64,000 nucleotides of DNA from Strigops habroptila (Eukaryota > Chordata > Aves > Psittaciformes > Psittacidae). The notes beneath the pieces are model-generated. The model ran no database searches. It was not told the origin of the DNA and worked only from the letters and a program-made list of their open reading frames with translations. This document shows positions 1 through 14,200 of this stretch, piece after piece; the first letter of the stretch is position 1; each line of letters starts with the position of its first letter. The stretch covers positions 4,136,796-4,200,795 of the forward strand of contig NC_044296.2 in the NCBI RefSeq assembly GCF_004027225.2, written 5' to 3'. A program made the position numbers and the translations under genes.

Positions 1-1571
1 TACAGTGGAAATAACCCAGGACAAATCCTACAGGCTGCTAGTTAGGTCTGGCAGAAATTAGAACCTAAAAATCAAAGCCACAAAAGTACCAGGGTGGGGA
101 AGATTATTCCCCCCAAAAGGCAGCAAAAGGCTGGGAGCAGAGCTGAAAGGAGGCTGGACCTGCCTCATGACATTCTGTTTGTAACACACTCCATGGACAG
201 TGCGGAGCCCTTGGCTCCTGAAAAACAAGAGCAATGGCCCAGTGGGGCTGCAGGACAGACACGGCTGAAGTTTCTTGGTTTTCCACTAGATTAAGTCAGA
301 CAGTTGACGTAGTGTTCTGCGTGGTTTGGGGTAGGGTTTTGTTAGGTTTCGCTGCAAAAAAGCTCAGACAGAAGCACAGATGGTTCAGTGGAAAAGCTTG
401 TCTATGATGGTTGTGGCTGGATCTAATAGTGCCCGTTACAGATTTCCATGTGTCACCACCGCACACACAGCATCTTGTGCTGACCCAGCAGAAACAGGGA
501 AGTATCTGGGACAAACCTCAGACCCAGCACAAACACTGCGCTGCAAGAGCTCCATCTACTGATGTTACCGAAGTGGGACAACCCAGCAGGACCACGGCGG
601 CCGGGCATGCACAAGGGAAGAGAAGCGCCTGAGAGCGCAGTCTCCAGAGGCTGCTGAGCAACATGCAAATACCAAACTCAAATAAAAGAGGCCAGACCTC
701 GCAATGGATATTCCTCCCCACGCACACGCTCCGAGCAGCTCCGGGTTGGAGATGGCAGAGTCTGCAGCAGATTGTGAGTTCACAAAGCAACACGTGGGAG
801 CCGGCGCTCAGCTGCAGGGGGGTGGCTGATGGGCTGAGGCTGTCTTGCGGCGCACGTTGCTCTCCTGCCCAGCACTGCAGCTCAGAGAGTTTCTTCCCTT
901 TAGTTCATGCTCCAAAATACTTAGTTGAGGAGTGGGAGATAGAGCGTTTAGTTTGCTGCCCACCCTTGTCTCAGTTTTGGCGTTTTTCTCACTAGAGCAC
1001 CAGTAACAAGTGCTGCATCCTTTGCCTTACCAGTACACAAGGAAGCAGCCCATAGTGGGGTGAGCAGCCTGTGCTGGTGCTCTCAGCCCTGCTGGCACTC
1101 AGAGGTTACACTGGAGAGTTCTGCAGGCTCCAAGGTGGCATAAATTCAGGAGGATGATAGGGAACATTAATCCCTTTGAAGTGGAAGCAGCTGCCAGCAT
1201 CTGCTCAAACACCAGCGCAGCTCCATCTCCAACAAAGCCACTCGTGGTAGTTTACCCAGAGCCTGACCCCCTCACTCAGTACTGGCTGGTCAGCAGCGGC
1301 CTAAAGCTCAGGAAACTACTAAAAAGTGCGTGGCAATGCCAAGAGCCCTCTTCCCATAAAGCTTTTTTATAAGTCTCTTCATGATGGCTGGAGGATTACA
1401 CTGCAAGGAGAAAAGTCTATGCCATATGGAAAATACATGATAATCCAAAGTAAAATGCTGTTTGGATAAATATCATTAATACATACATTGCATTCCCACC
1501 ACTATTCTCAGAGTAAATGTGTTTCACCAGCAATGCTCCTACGTCTCTTGGTCCCAGGAACTAGTCTCTGC
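1..1571. other. SIN3B 3' flank, probably including its 3' UTR
   Basis: This stretch lies beyond the SIN3B stop codon on the minus strand. It holds no convincing gene: the open frames are short and overlap on both strands. I found no perfect AATAAA on the minus strand. The nearest candidate is a weak TATAAA variant at 1366-1371, which would give a 3' UTR of about 200 bases, so the true 3' end is unresolved and may lie outside the window. Confidence 0.4.
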
Positions 1572-4500
1572 TCACGGCGAAGCCGGACGGCGACTGTACT
1601 GAACTCTGTATCTGTTCACTGGGACCCCGTGGACATTCACCGTCTCGCAGGTGGTTTTACAGGGCACCATCTCCTCGTCTTCATCTCCCATTAGCCAGTC
1701 TTGCACTACATCAGCTGCCTCCATGGTCACGTTCTCTTCTAGCCATCTATTGTGCCACTCTTCAAACTGCTGGTGGTGCTTTAGCAGCACCATTGGCTGT
1801 ACCTGAAAGCAGGACAGTAAAGATCACTGAGAGGTTTCCGAGCCAAAACCCCCACCTCTTTGCTTGAGATGCACATGCTTTACCACACAATGCAAACAGT
1901 AAACCAGGAAATCCCATACCTGCATTTAAAGATTTCTATTTCTTAATGTTTGCCACTCCCCCTTAAAATCTGCATGGTAAAGAAAAGGCTGCTAAACTAA
2001 ACCAAAGCACAGAGCATTTACCAGCTCTCCTCCATGTTTCATCCCACAGAGAGTAGTAACATCTGGGTGTAGTTTGCAGGAATTCAGTCACAAGACTTCT
2101 TATGGCTACCTGTCTTTGGCTCACACCCTCAACCTCTGCTACTGCCCAAGCTGCAGAGAGAGTAATAGGAGATGCACCTGCTTGGCTCGGCAGAGAGCTC
2201 CTCGCCTGTACATGTAATCCTCCGAGTTCATGATGAACATCATTTTGTGGGTGTTGAGCTTGAAGCGGCAGTCCACGTTGCAGGCACTTTCCACCCCGAT
2301 CAGCCTCTTCCAGGAGCTCTTCACTTCGCTGCGCAGGGCTCTCACCTGCTTGCACTGCCACTTGCGGAACTTCTTCAGGTTTCTAGAAGGTAACAAGGGT
2401 TACAAAGCAAGTGTCACACTGGATTATCCATTCCCTTCAGCTGGCTGAGCTGACAGCACAAATATGAAATGTCTGGCTCCACATTTAGTGGTCAGACTTT
2501 CTCCAGGATCTCCCTCCACTCTGACAAATACGTAGTGAAATCGGAACAAATTAGACCTCAAATTCCTGCCAGAAGGGACGGCTTAGACAGTCCCACTCCA
2601 TTCTAAACACAGGTTCATGAACAAACCTCAATGCAGCAGTCATGTATTTTTCCTTCAGCGCTCTTATGCAGTGCACTGGACCACAGCAGCCCCTTTGGAC
2701 CTCAAAGATGAGTGCATTTCCCTAGAGTTGCCTATATGGCACATCACCTAAAATCACTGCCAGGTACACAGAGCTGCTGTAGGTGCAACTAAGGAGAGGG
2801 AGCTCACCTTTGCAGAAAGACTGGTTTCAGTAAGAAGCCATCATTCTGGTTGTTTGGAGCTCCTTCTACCCCAACGTACTGCTCCATGTAGTTAGCCAGG
2901 TGCTACACAAGAGAGACCAATTTCAAGTCAAGTTTCACTCTCTAGACAAACATCACTGAAAAGAACTAGTTTATTTCCAAGCTCCTTTTATGAAGCTGAT
3001 TTATGTTGAAACCCTTTTGTTAACATATCCATTTCTGTCGGTGACCACAGCCCCACGTGTAATCTCCCTGCCTCCCAGGTGAACTTATCCTCCTGGAAAA
3101 GTCTCACGCTTTGGAACAAGAAAGAAGGAAAACATCTCCTTTGCCTGTGGTAGAGCAGACCCCATGGTCAGTGTGATATTACCTGGACCTCCACAGGATC
3201 CTCTGTCTGGGTTTCTTCTGTATCCAGCAGCTCAATGGTCATGATCACCTGCCCTTTCCGCTGAAGAAACATTACCTGTAATTAAGTTACAGGCACAAGA
3301 TATTGGCCACATGGTTCACAATAAAACGCTGTATATTCACAAGTCATCTGGACAACAAATAGAGCTAGGAGAGAAGTAAGCAGTAGGGCTTTTCAGTGTC
3401 ACTTTACTGTCTAGGCTCTGGTTTTGGTACCTTCTCTCCATAGTGCTCTTGCTCACCATTGTGGCCTTGGAGCTTCCAGCTCCATTTCTCCCAGGTAAAG
3501 TGCCACACTCTTTATGAAGTTCTCTGGCAGGAGGTTCTTACCTTGAAACAGTTCTCATCAGCCATGCAACGTTCAGCCTTCCACTGATAGCTGGTCTCCT
3601 TTGCTGCCCGCACACAGCGAGAGGATAAGTTACCTCCAGCAGCACCTCGCTTCCTTTCATTCAAGTAGAGCTCAACAACCTTCAGGCAGATGTCATCGCT
3701 CACTAGATGGTGAAGCTGCCATTAAAAGGGGGAATTCGGTCAGCAAGTCTGGGCCAAAACTAAACTCTAAGGTGTTACGAAAGGAGCACAAAACTCAGCA
3801 CAGCATCACACCTCAGACAAAACATCAAAGCTTGAACTCCAGAGACTTTACACCTTTCACTCTCTTTTTCATTACTTTGCAATAAAAGGAACAGAGAAGA
3901 GTGAGGGGCTGAGGTGCCTTAACTGTAACAGAACTACAATTAGAAGACAGATTAGAGTAAAAAGGACTTCTTTATTTTTTGGCTTACATGTATTTTGGGA
4001 ATGGCAGAATTTTGAAAAGACTGGAACTCAAAACTTGTTGGAAAAGGCCAGGAAGAGTAAATCCCCTCAGGTGGTCCCTGTACTGCTGCTGAACTCTCTT
4101 CACTGAACTTCTGTTTGAGTGCTTCCCCTCCATACAGAACTTATCTATGAATCTGCTCTAAGTTTAGTGTGTCCTTGCATTACAGGGTACTGTGAGCAAC
4201 GTGTCTGTCTGTAGAAGGGGTATGTGTGGCCCCCCGATGCACAGCACTGCCATCCACTTAGTTACCTGGCGGACAATATTCTGCACCAGTTTGTCCATAG
4301 TAAAGCCGATATAGGCGTGGATAGTGAACATCTCCCTCAGGGTGTCCTCGTACTGTGTTGGGTCAATATTCCCATCCAGCAGACTCCTCACCATATCCAG
4401 GAACGCGGGGTAGTACTCCTCCAGTTCCACCTCGCCTGGGTAGGGGAAAAGTGCCATCATTTAATGCATGTAAGAGGCAGAGTGAAGTCAAGAGATGCAA

Positions 4501-7500
4501 GGGACAGCACTGCTTGAGACCGTGACATTCCGTATCCAGAGCATGCTTACAGAAAGACAGTTCTCCCTAAGGAGTGCTGACAGACTGTAACAGTTTTACC
4601 TCGTGCACTTCCATGACTGCCTTGTGTACTTAACTCTTTTGTTGTGGAGCCATTTACATTGTAAACTGAGGTCAGAGATTCATACAGTGAGACACTGGAG
4701 AACATCTGCCACTGTGAAGGGGCAGATGTGAAGTCTCTATGAACTACACACGAAAGCCCTCAGAAGATCAATTACAAACTAGTTACCCTGTTAAATTAGC
4801 TGGATCCTCAGATCACAGCCAGAGTAGAGGTTTGCACCTCCTCATTCCCTGCAGACTTGCCTGCTGGCCTCAGTTACTCAGGTATCTCTAATCAAGTACT
4901 AACAATCAGAGCATTAGGAATGGACTGTGTCCTGCATTATTCTTACTTGGTTGCTTCAGCCTTAGTTCCATGGCTGGATCATTGGTTTTCTCCTTTCTTC
5001 CCTCACAGAGGAGTTTCTCTCTCTCTTTCTCAGTCCGATATTCTAGAAGCTGCTTCTGAGCTTGACGATAAATCTTTAGGAGCCTCGAGCACAGAGTCTG
5101 GTGAAGGCGGAGGAAGAAATACCAGTTATTATTGACAAAGAACAGGCTGTAAACATCATCCAAAGTGTTGTGGGGCTCAGCAGCTGTAACATCACAGAAG
5201 GTTGCTTTTGCCTCCAAAGGACTGCTTGGAGGCCCAGGCACGTGTTTTTTGCGTAGCTCAGGAGTATCCAGGTTCTGCCCCTGATGGTTTTCTCTGTCCT
5301 CATCTGTTGATTCTTCAGAAATACTGTGCTCAGGGGGCTGAGAGAAAAACAGCTCAGGTATGAAGTGATGCACTATCTGCCGGATGGTGGCTTGATCCTC
5401 CTTTTGGATAGTAGGCTGCCTTTTTACATAATAGCTGATAAGAGACGCTGCATCTTCCAAAATCTGCTTATCTTCATAGATAAAGATAAGATGAGGCTCA
5501 TTTGTGGACGAACTTCTCCCCTCTGAATGCTGCTCCTGATGCTGTAATCAAGAGACAAATAGGTAAAGATCCTTCCAATCCATGCTCAAGAGCCATTCCT
5601 GCCAGAAGAAATAAGGCAGTATTAATGCTCTGCTTGGGACAGTCATTTCTGACTGAGAACTCTTCAGAGCACTACCACTTCAACAAGATCCTAAGTGCTA
5701 CCTAAATGTCTAGATACTACTATCAACAAAGGACATCCAGGGTGGATTAGTCACTAACACACGCACCTCATCATAGACACTCTCAATTTCATTCAGCAAG
5801 CTCTTGGAGCGCAAAGCTTTGGTGTCATTCTGTTTGAAGTTGACGGCCTGGTGGTCGAGGGATTTCAGGTAGGCTTTCTCATACTGCTCCCTCCAAATCT
5901 TGTTGAAGCCCTGCTGGGCCTCCCTCCATTCCTCCTCCTTTGCTTTCAATCTGCACAAATGTATAATGTACTTCAGTTCAAAGAGACAAGCACAGTAAGA
6001 CAGACAAAGTATTTCTAACGTCGCCAACTGTGAGGCACCAAAAACTTGTCAGTATTGCTGGAAGCAATAAATAAAGAAATAAATCAAAGCACCAGCACTG
6101 AGGATGAGCTGTCCTTTGAAAAAACATCTACAGAAAAGAGTTGCCTTAAAAATTCTCCATCAGTTCTTAAAAGAACCCAGATGAACACAGGAGAATGGGA
6201 ATTACCTCTTAAGAACAACAGGAACGGCAGTAACAGGGTTTTTCTTAAGGCTTTCAATGATCTCTGGTGCTTTATCACCATAGATGCGATAGATGGCCCT
6301 GCGCTGGATCACTTCTGATGTTCCTCCCAAGCAATCATCCAGTCGAAATTTCTCCTGATCCTCTTGAGTCAGTCGTGACAGTTTCTTCTGCACACTCTCC
6401 AGCACACGTATTGTGGCTAAGTTGGTCTCCAAGACAACATCCAACTATTAAAGAGTTCACAAAAGACACACTGTAAGAACAGGCATAGCAGGAAAATGGG
6501 AGACCAGTGGCACCAGGTCTGTGACATGTGCTCCAGTCCCACAAAGTGGAGCTAAGATGCATCAGCAAAGGTTTCTTACTGGAAAATATACCTCTGCCAG
6601 TTCTCCCAAAGGTAACGTGCTTTACAGAACTGGATGCATGCCTAGAAAGAACTGTTAGACTCCAGACAAGTGGAAAACACCAAACTCTAGCTTAAACCAA
6701 CAAACACAAATAGAACTTTCAGCAATTGGCCACTAATTAATTCACTCAGAATCAGGGCTAGAAGGTTTGCTTCCTGAGGAGGAGACAGGCAGAAAAGAGC
6801 TCAGTAGTGGAGGTACCTCAAACCGTTCATCTTCACAGCGGTGCAACTGCTCCTCATAAGGAGTCTTCTTGGAGCTGACAAAAGTGGAGTCTTCAGACCA
6901 GGATGGAAATGAAACCCAGGTATCATTTAACACCTGCAACAGTGCAAAGACATGACATTGAACAGAGCCTTGTGAGCCCAGAGCTGTTCTCACGAGGTCT
7001 GATACTTCTCTGGTTTCTTTTTGCACAGTTCCTCCCTGAGTTTCTATTGGATGTTTCAGACCTACTTCGTAAGTCATTGCAATGACTGCTCCACAGATGA
7101 TGAGAGGTCTGTGTGGAACTGTGCCAGGGCCCTGCTCAGAAAGCACCTTCATGATCATCTCACAAACCACAAAGATCACTCTGGAGTAATCAGCAACTGT
7201 AAGTAAAGGAGGCATATTTGCCAGCAACAGCGAGAGGTGGGAGCAGCGGCGCTGCAGACGTCTGCTCTCAGTGAGAACAGTGCCTGAGCTGCTGGCTCAC
7301 AGTGCTCTTTCAGGAGAGAAACTTTCTAAAGGCTGTATTTGTCCACTGCTAGAAAATTAATCTCAGGCTATTTAACATTCTTTTCTGTCTCTAGGAATAA
7401 TTCGTGTACGCACACCACCTCAAAAGCCACTAAAGACTGAACTTGAGATGGGCTTAGATAAAATTAGTGGATGCTCTGATTTCAGTGAATTGGATGAATA

Positions 7501-10500
7501 ACTGATATGAGGTTAAAGCTGGCTAAGAGGGGAATTCATGCGCAGAAGCTGTAGCACTAACAACCCCACTTCAATTTATGCAGGTGCAGTGTGTGTCTGG
7601 GGACTGAAGAGGTTGATCCCAAAGTACCTCCTTGCAAATGGCTGTTCTTCCACTGCACTTTGGCTGCTGATAGGTTTTGGGGAGAGCCCGGTAGCTTGAT
7701 CCGATGCGTTTGCAGGAAGCATAATCAATCTCCCGACTCATTCCATCCCCAGATCGGTCGCTCAGTGGAGAAGCAAACGAAAGCTCTTTCACACCAAGGA
7801 AGGACTTGAACTGTGCAAACAGTTCTGGGAATTTCCTTCAAAAACACATGTAAGTGTATTTTGTTAGTTCACTCTGACAGTTTTAGGGTGGCTCATGTGT
7901 CCTCATGTGTCCTAAAAGTAACCAGCATTGCAGAGAAAAATATTTCACCACCGTTTTAGCTCTGTTATCATTCTCTCTGAATTATTTTATGGTTTTTTTG
8001 ATTCAAGGCAGGAAAAGAATTTCCCTTCAGAACTTCACAAATACTGCCCTTAACTGACTGGGGACTCACTGACCCTTGCCATGCGACTCCCTCTTCTGTT
8101 GGAAGCCAAACAGCACTAGAGGGCTCACATCAGAGCTAGAACTACTTATCCTTTTCACAGCTTTGTTCTGAGATTTCATGTTTATACCTGTATTATCCTT
8201 TGAGAGGTTAGAACAAGCCGTGTGAACAGAGACCACCCTCCAGAATTCATGAGATTCTCTGTTCCCAGTGATTGAATACATCAGGTAGTCTGTTGCTTGT
8301 GCAGCTTTCAGCTGGATGCAGAGGAAAATATCCTGCTCAAAATGGTCTTTAAGAATTGTGTAGATACATGAAAAGATTCGGATTTTATTACTCCTCTTTT
8401 TGGATTTGCCTTCCATTTGTTGCCTGCTACCTAGGAGGTTATTTCTGAAGTTAAATCCAAAACTTCAGTAGCCAAGATCACAGCGTCTACCAAAAAGTAA
8501 CAGAGTTAAGACCTAAGTAGTACAACACAGAGAAGATAGTCAGTAACTTACCCTAAAAATGGTGTAACTAACTGGAGCAACTCGGAGCCAGAGACCAACT
8601 CCTGGTTGAAAAGAGCAATGCAACGGAGAAAATTCTCATAGACTTCCTGGCTCTTTAGCACCCTACGCACCTACAGCACAGTTTGGAGAGAAATGATCAG
8701 ATCAGTTGAGCCCCACTTTTGTTTAGTTCATGTTCTAAGTAGTCTGAAGCATGGGTACGGTGACAAACCTCTGTCTATATTGCAACACGAAAAGAGAGTA
8801 TGTACAAAAATGCCCAGTTTCAAACAATAACCTTGTAACTACAGATGGTACCATGAGGAAACATCATGGAAAAATAGAGAAAAACATGTCTGCAGGAGAC
8901 AAGCATTCAGGAAAAGGTTAATTATCGGTTTCTGCTCATCTTTCAAACCCACCTATTTTCTCTTTTCTTGGTGTGTCTCTCTCTACCACTTGAAGTCAGG
9001 CAATTGCTAAGTGCTGACACACAGACTGTACACAAAACCAACCAAGTAATAACCACATAACTGGTTGTAAGCAAGCCTACAGGATGTAAGAACAGGCCAG
9101 ATGCTGACCTTGTCAAAGAAGGAAAACTCTTGCAGTGTTCCGTATTTTCCCACTGTCGCTACTGACAGATCTTTGGTACCTCGCAGTTTCATTTTCTTCT
9201 GTTAAAAGAACAGCAGTTAGACTTAAATGTTACCAAATTCCACTCCACTGACATACACCAGCTCTCTGCAAAGGCTGAAACTCTCTATTTCCCAAGCAGT
9301 GACCTAGCATAGCTGTGTCAAGTCCTCCACAGCAATCTCTATCAAACGACTCCCAGCTAAGGAGAAGAAACAGCAACAAAAAAGAATCACTTGAGTAAGA
9401 ATTCCAAAGAGATTTCTTTGTAGAAGCAATAAATTATCCCTTTCCAGGGCCAATACTTGGTACAGAAGGTCTTGATACTTAGTATTCAGTGTTACCACAC
9501 ACATTTAAGCATACTTTAAATGTTCCCTTTTTCTCCTGTAATTATTATTTTTAAAATAACTTTGAGATTTTGTTTCTTGTACCTAACACCTCAAGGATGT
9601 TACTCATGACAACTTTATCAAAGCTATTACCTAAACCCAAGGAGTAACATCAAGTTATTCTAAGTTTTTACTTGCTAAAAGATACCTTTGCAGGGCCAGA
9701 AACGGGACGCAACAGCAGTGGTCTGGATCGCTTTTTGCTGTGTTCCAGATTCTTCTCGTGCTCCGTTTTCTGGACGCTGTTCACTTCACATGGTCCATTT
9801 CCTGTGAACTGAAGTGAATAAATAATGATTTCAACGTTCTCTTCTTGATCAGTGCAACTAAAGAACCCTACATATCTGAACAGGACACAGAGCATGTAGT
9901 TAAGTCACCTGTGCTGCAAAATTCAACTAAAAAGAGCAAAATTGATCTCCTGGCTGTATGTTTTTCCATAATGTTTTGCATTCCTAAAGCTCCTTTATGT
10001 ATTCTACACACAGAGAGTGTTCAATATTCTGCCTTGTTCCAAGCTTACACATACCAAGGACCTTTTAGCTTCTGGGAGGAACTGTCCAAACTCAGAAAGC
10101 AGATCCTCCTGTCCCCTGAAGAGATTTGCCACTTCAGTGAACACTTCTTCCTCTGACATGCCTCGAAAGGGTCGGCCTTTAGTGTTCAGCTGCTCTTTCT
10201 GAAAAGGGCCACACAGATGTGAAACAGTCAAAACCAGACCTCACTCTGCAAGAAAACCCATAACAGCCCAAACTCCCTGTGCTACACACACTTGTAATAA
10301 CTATCAGATAGCCCCAGGTTCTTACAGTTCATCCAAGTAGCACTAAATCAACCAAAGAGTAAGACAGATCCAGTTACTACCCCTTTACACCTCAGACCCT
10401 GGAAGGTTCTACAATCTTCTCCCTTCTGTCATTTCATGGGGGTATCTCTGAGGCAATTGTTGGACAAAGGCTAATGCTTGGGAACTGCACACGCCTGTTC

Positions 10501-13500
10501 AACAGGCAGACATTTCAGTTGACAACAGCTACTCAAACAGCTACAGTGCAAACCCACAGCATCTTATATGGAAGAGTTTACCTGGTAAGTATGAAGAATT
10601 TCTAAAAAGGATCTGTAAATTTCTGGATGGTCAAGGAAACGTGTTTTGATTTTATTCACATAACTGATAGCATTATTGAACTCTACAGAATCAGATTCCA
10701 AAGGAATTTGGGATTTATCTTCTTTGTATGGAAGCTGTTGCCTGAACTCCTCGGAGCAGTCACTGTGATTGTGCGAATTCTCCTGGGAGTAGTGCAACAA
10801 GAGCCCGCTGCCAGGGAGAGCGCTGGGAACAGGCTCTGAGGGCACCTAGTGGCACAAGACACACAACACAGCGACTTGTAAGGAAACATAGGTGCAAATT
10901 CAACAACAACCGAGCATCAGTACTTTCAAGCTGCTTAACTAAAAAAGATAATCACATAAAGAAGAAAGAAAAAAGCCTCAATTAGCCAATAAATTGCCCT
11001 CCCTATTTCATTAACACCATCAGCTTAAAAATATCCCTTAAGTCGTATCTGGGTTATGAACCATCTGGCTCATGACCACATTTGACTGTGACTGCATCAT
11101 CCCCTACCCTTGAGAGGGTGTCCCAAACACCACCCCCCACAGCTTCTGTTACCACTGTCTTATTTCAGAAGAACTGAGTTTTGAAAGACATTCAAACATG
11201 AGGCTCGTGCAGATGCCAAATCTCTAAGCAACAGAGAGATCTAAGGGAACACAGATCTGAAAGATCTTTACTCCTACTAATTAAGAGTTAAACCACAAGT
11301 TTATCAGTAATTTGTTCAGGTAATAGCTGTTTCATCCTCCACAACCACACAACAACAACAGAAAAGCAGCAGAGGCCAACACGCATCCATCTGTATTACA
11401 GCAGATGTCTTTCACTGCAGGATGTTTGCCACTGCGTGGCAATACCCAACGTGTATTTTTCTTCCCAGTTTCTCAGTGGAAGGCTGGAAATGTGATTGTT
11501 CCAGGATTGCTTTTGGAAATCTGTCACTCCACACATCACGTACTGAGAATCTATGTAATGTCAGGCCAATTACAACTGCAGTTTTCAAATCTGACTGAAG
11601 AGTTTGGAGTTGAAGTGGCCCTTTGTACAGTGATACCATTCTTGTGTATTAACCACAGGTTTGAGAAGAAATATTTCAAATTATATTATACCCATTAGGC
11701 TAGACTTTGAAAAGCATGTAAAAGCTGTAGCAACACACAATACAGGTATATCTACATAGCCTAACCCATGCAAGAGATGTCCATAGTGACACGTGTAACA
11801 GAATTCATATAGAGAATATGAGCTCTATAACCTACCTGACTATTCAAAGGTGACTGTATATTTAACTTCCCATTCTTTGGAATTTCTATCCTGTAGCCCA
11901 AAGGGAGGAAAGCGTTGAATCCTACAATGAGGTCAGGATGCTCATGGAAAAGCTGTGAAACGCGTCGGATTACTCCAGGTGTGTCAATGCTAAAATGGAG
12001 AGGAGTTTGTTACTTGTGTCCAAATCAGAAATACAAATGAAGCCTAAAAAAATTCCAGAGGTATGCCAAGCATCCGGCTTTTTTGAGGTGCACTTTTTAA
12101 CGAGTAAGTTTGGGAACCTCACACCTAGAAATTAGCCAAAGCAGAGGGAATGCCCACTGAGGCTGACAGCCACCACCTCTAGGGCTGGCAGGTCACAGAG
12201 AGGCTCTGCCCTCATGTGTCTTCACTTATTTTCAAGATCTTTGCTTCAGATTGGGAAGTACAAATAGATTTGCCTCTTCCCCTTGTACTGGGCACTGGTG
12301 AGGCCGCACCTCGAGTCCTGTGTTCAGTTCTGGGCCTCTCACTACAAGAGAGACATTGAGGTGCTGGAGCGGGGCCAGAGAAGGGCACCGGAGCTGGTGC
12401 AGGGCCTGGGGCACAAGTGTGATGAGGAACGGCTGAGGGACCTGGGGGGGTTTAGTCTGGAGAAGAGAAGGCTCAGGGGGGACCTTATCGCTCTCTAAAA
12501 CCACCTGAAGGGAGGTTGTAGTGAGGTGGGGTCAGTCTCTTCTCCCAAGTGACAAGCGATAGGACAAGAGGAAACAGCCTCAAGCTGCGCCACGAGAGGT
12601 TTAGATGGAGATTAGGGACATTTTCTTCGCAGAGAGGGTAATCAAGTATTGGAACAGGCTGCCCAGGGCACTGGTGGAGTCACCATCCCTGGAAGTGTTC
12701 ACACAGCGTGTAGACGAGGCCCTCAGTGCCATGGGTTAGTGGTGGCCTTGGCAGTGCTGGGGAATGGTTGGACTTGATGATCTTAAAGGTCTTTTCCAAC
12801 CTGGTTGATTCTTTGATTCTATTCCTATGGGTTTTGTCTCTTGAAAACGATGGGATGGACACAGACCCTCCACCTCCAGTGCCTAGTGACTGCACTAGTG
12901 GGAGCCAGCCCAGCAGGATGGCCTGTGTGTCTGCGAGGTGGAAAGATGGTAGAAGGGTTGGGGGACCCCGCAAAGGCAGGGGAGCTCCCCAGAGCAGCCC
13001 TGGGCTTTACCTCTGGCTCTTGAACTCTTTCATGATCTCCAGGAAGCCGTTGTAGGTGGCAGGATCGCTGCCAAAGCGGATCTTAACCTGGTCCAGGTAG
13101 GAAAGCGCATCCTCTACCTGCAGGGTGAGAACATGGGTGAGGCCCAGCAAGGGGGAACAGGCCCCGGGACACCCCACAGTGGAGGCGGAGGCACCCCACG
13201 GCACTGAGGGAGAGGGGAACAGGCCCTGAGGGGAGCCCCACAGCACTGAGAAAAGAGGAGCAGCCCGGGGAGGGGCACACGGTAACAGATGAGGAGGCCG
13301 AGGCAGGCAGGCCCGTACCGGAGGGGGGGGGCTCCAGTGGTGGAAGAGGATGGCAAAGGCACGGAGGGGGACAGGGGAGCAGGTCCCCAGGGAGGGTGAG
13401 CGCAGCAGCAGAGGAGAACGGGTGGGCTGGGGAGGGGGGAACAGCCCCGAGGGGGTGTGTGGGGGGGTGTCACCGCACCGGGAGGAGGAGGGCGCAGGCC

Positions 13501-13830
13501 CAAGGAGACCCCACGGTACCGGGAGAGGAGGACGGGGGTGCCCCGCAGCACCGGGAGGCAAAGGCCCCGGGACACCCCACGCTACCGGAGGGGGACATAG
13601 GCGCCAAGGGGCGGGCGGGCCAGATCACGGCGGGGCGGGCAGGGCCGACCCGCGAGGGGGCTCGAGGAGCGGGGATGGGAGAAGGGGGGAAATCACGGCG
13701 GTCCCGGCGGGGCGCTCGCCGCACTCACATGCACCGGCAGCTTCTCCTGCGCCGCGGCCCGGCCGCCGCCGCCGCCGCCGCCCCATCGCGGGGCGCTGCC
13801 CCCCCGGCCGCCGCCGCCCCCCGCCGCCAT
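1572..13830 (-). CDS. SIN3B: SIN3B, paired amphipathic helix co-repressor scaffold (19 coding exons)
   Basis: SIN3 proteins are nuclear scaffolds joining DNA-bound repressors to HDAC1/2. Coding exons in gene order: 13729-13830, 13011-13117, 11836-11989, 10582-10782, 10055-10198, 9686-9808, 9109-9198, 8552-8670, 7628-7835, 6817-6933, 6206-6444, 5767-5950, 4947-5541, 4266-4435, 3542-3715, 3183-3275, 2808-2902, 2178-2382, 1572-1802. All junctions are GT-AG and phases agree; the sum is 3351 bases, 1116 residues (human about 1162). Domains: Gly/Ala-rich start (1-30), PAH1 about 34-105, PAH2 about 150-235, PAH3 about 295-365, the HDAC-interaction domain about 385-470 ([19 protein letters not shown], then CEDERFE), and a conserved C-terminal domain ending YSRRPASP. 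The start is the ATG before the Gly-rich run, which leads into EKLPVHVEDAL as in mammals. Residues 600-790 hold the divergent acidic linker. No damage is visible. SIN3A is excluded by the short N-terminus and the C-terminal sequence. Confidence 0.96.
12270..12825 (+). repeat. CR1 LINE 3' fragment in SIN3B intron 2
   Basis: It matches the typical 3' part of avian CR1: a 'tgggcactggtgaggccgca' start, the 'gaggtgctggagcggg' segment, 'aggctgcccaggg', and a tail ending in imperfect ATTCTTTG/ATTCTATT repeats. It lies within the intron between 11990 and 13010, antisense to SIN3B. The 5' part is missing, as is usual for CR1, and several small differences in the short open frames show it is dead. Confidence 0.9.
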
Positions 13831-14200
13831 GTTGGGAGTCGGGCAGGAGCGCGCTCCCGCCTGCCCCCCCCCTCCCCGTCCCCTACCCCCGCCGTCAGCG
13901 CGTGCGGAGCGCGCCTGCGTCATTGCGCACGGCGCGGCGCGGCCCGGCCCGGCTCGGAGCGGAACCTTCGCGGCTGCCGTGGAGCGCCGCCCCGGGAGCG
14001 CTGCTTCCGGCCGTTCAACCGCCATGGCGGGAGCCGCGCCTCAGCGTGTGAGCGGCCTGTGGGAGCGCCGGGGGGGCGGGCGGGGGGTGAGCGCGATCCG
14101 GGGCTGCGGGATGTCTGCTGCGTGTACAGGGAACCGGGAAGGGGCGAACCGAGGTGGGGCCTGTTGCGGTTAGCGGGGCGCGCCGGGCTCCGGATAAAAT
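13300..14200 (-). promoter_or_regulatory. CpG-island promoter of SIN3B
   Basis: This very GC- and CpG-rich block surrounds SIN3B exon 1 (start codon at 13830). No TATA box is visible upstream of the start, as expected of a housekeeping CpG-island promoter. On the opposite strand, 192 bases from the SIN3B ATG, an ATG at 14023 opens a short reading frame that meets a GTGAGC donor-like site after eight codons. This could be a divergent transcript, but no later exon can be recognised. Confidence 0.7.
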
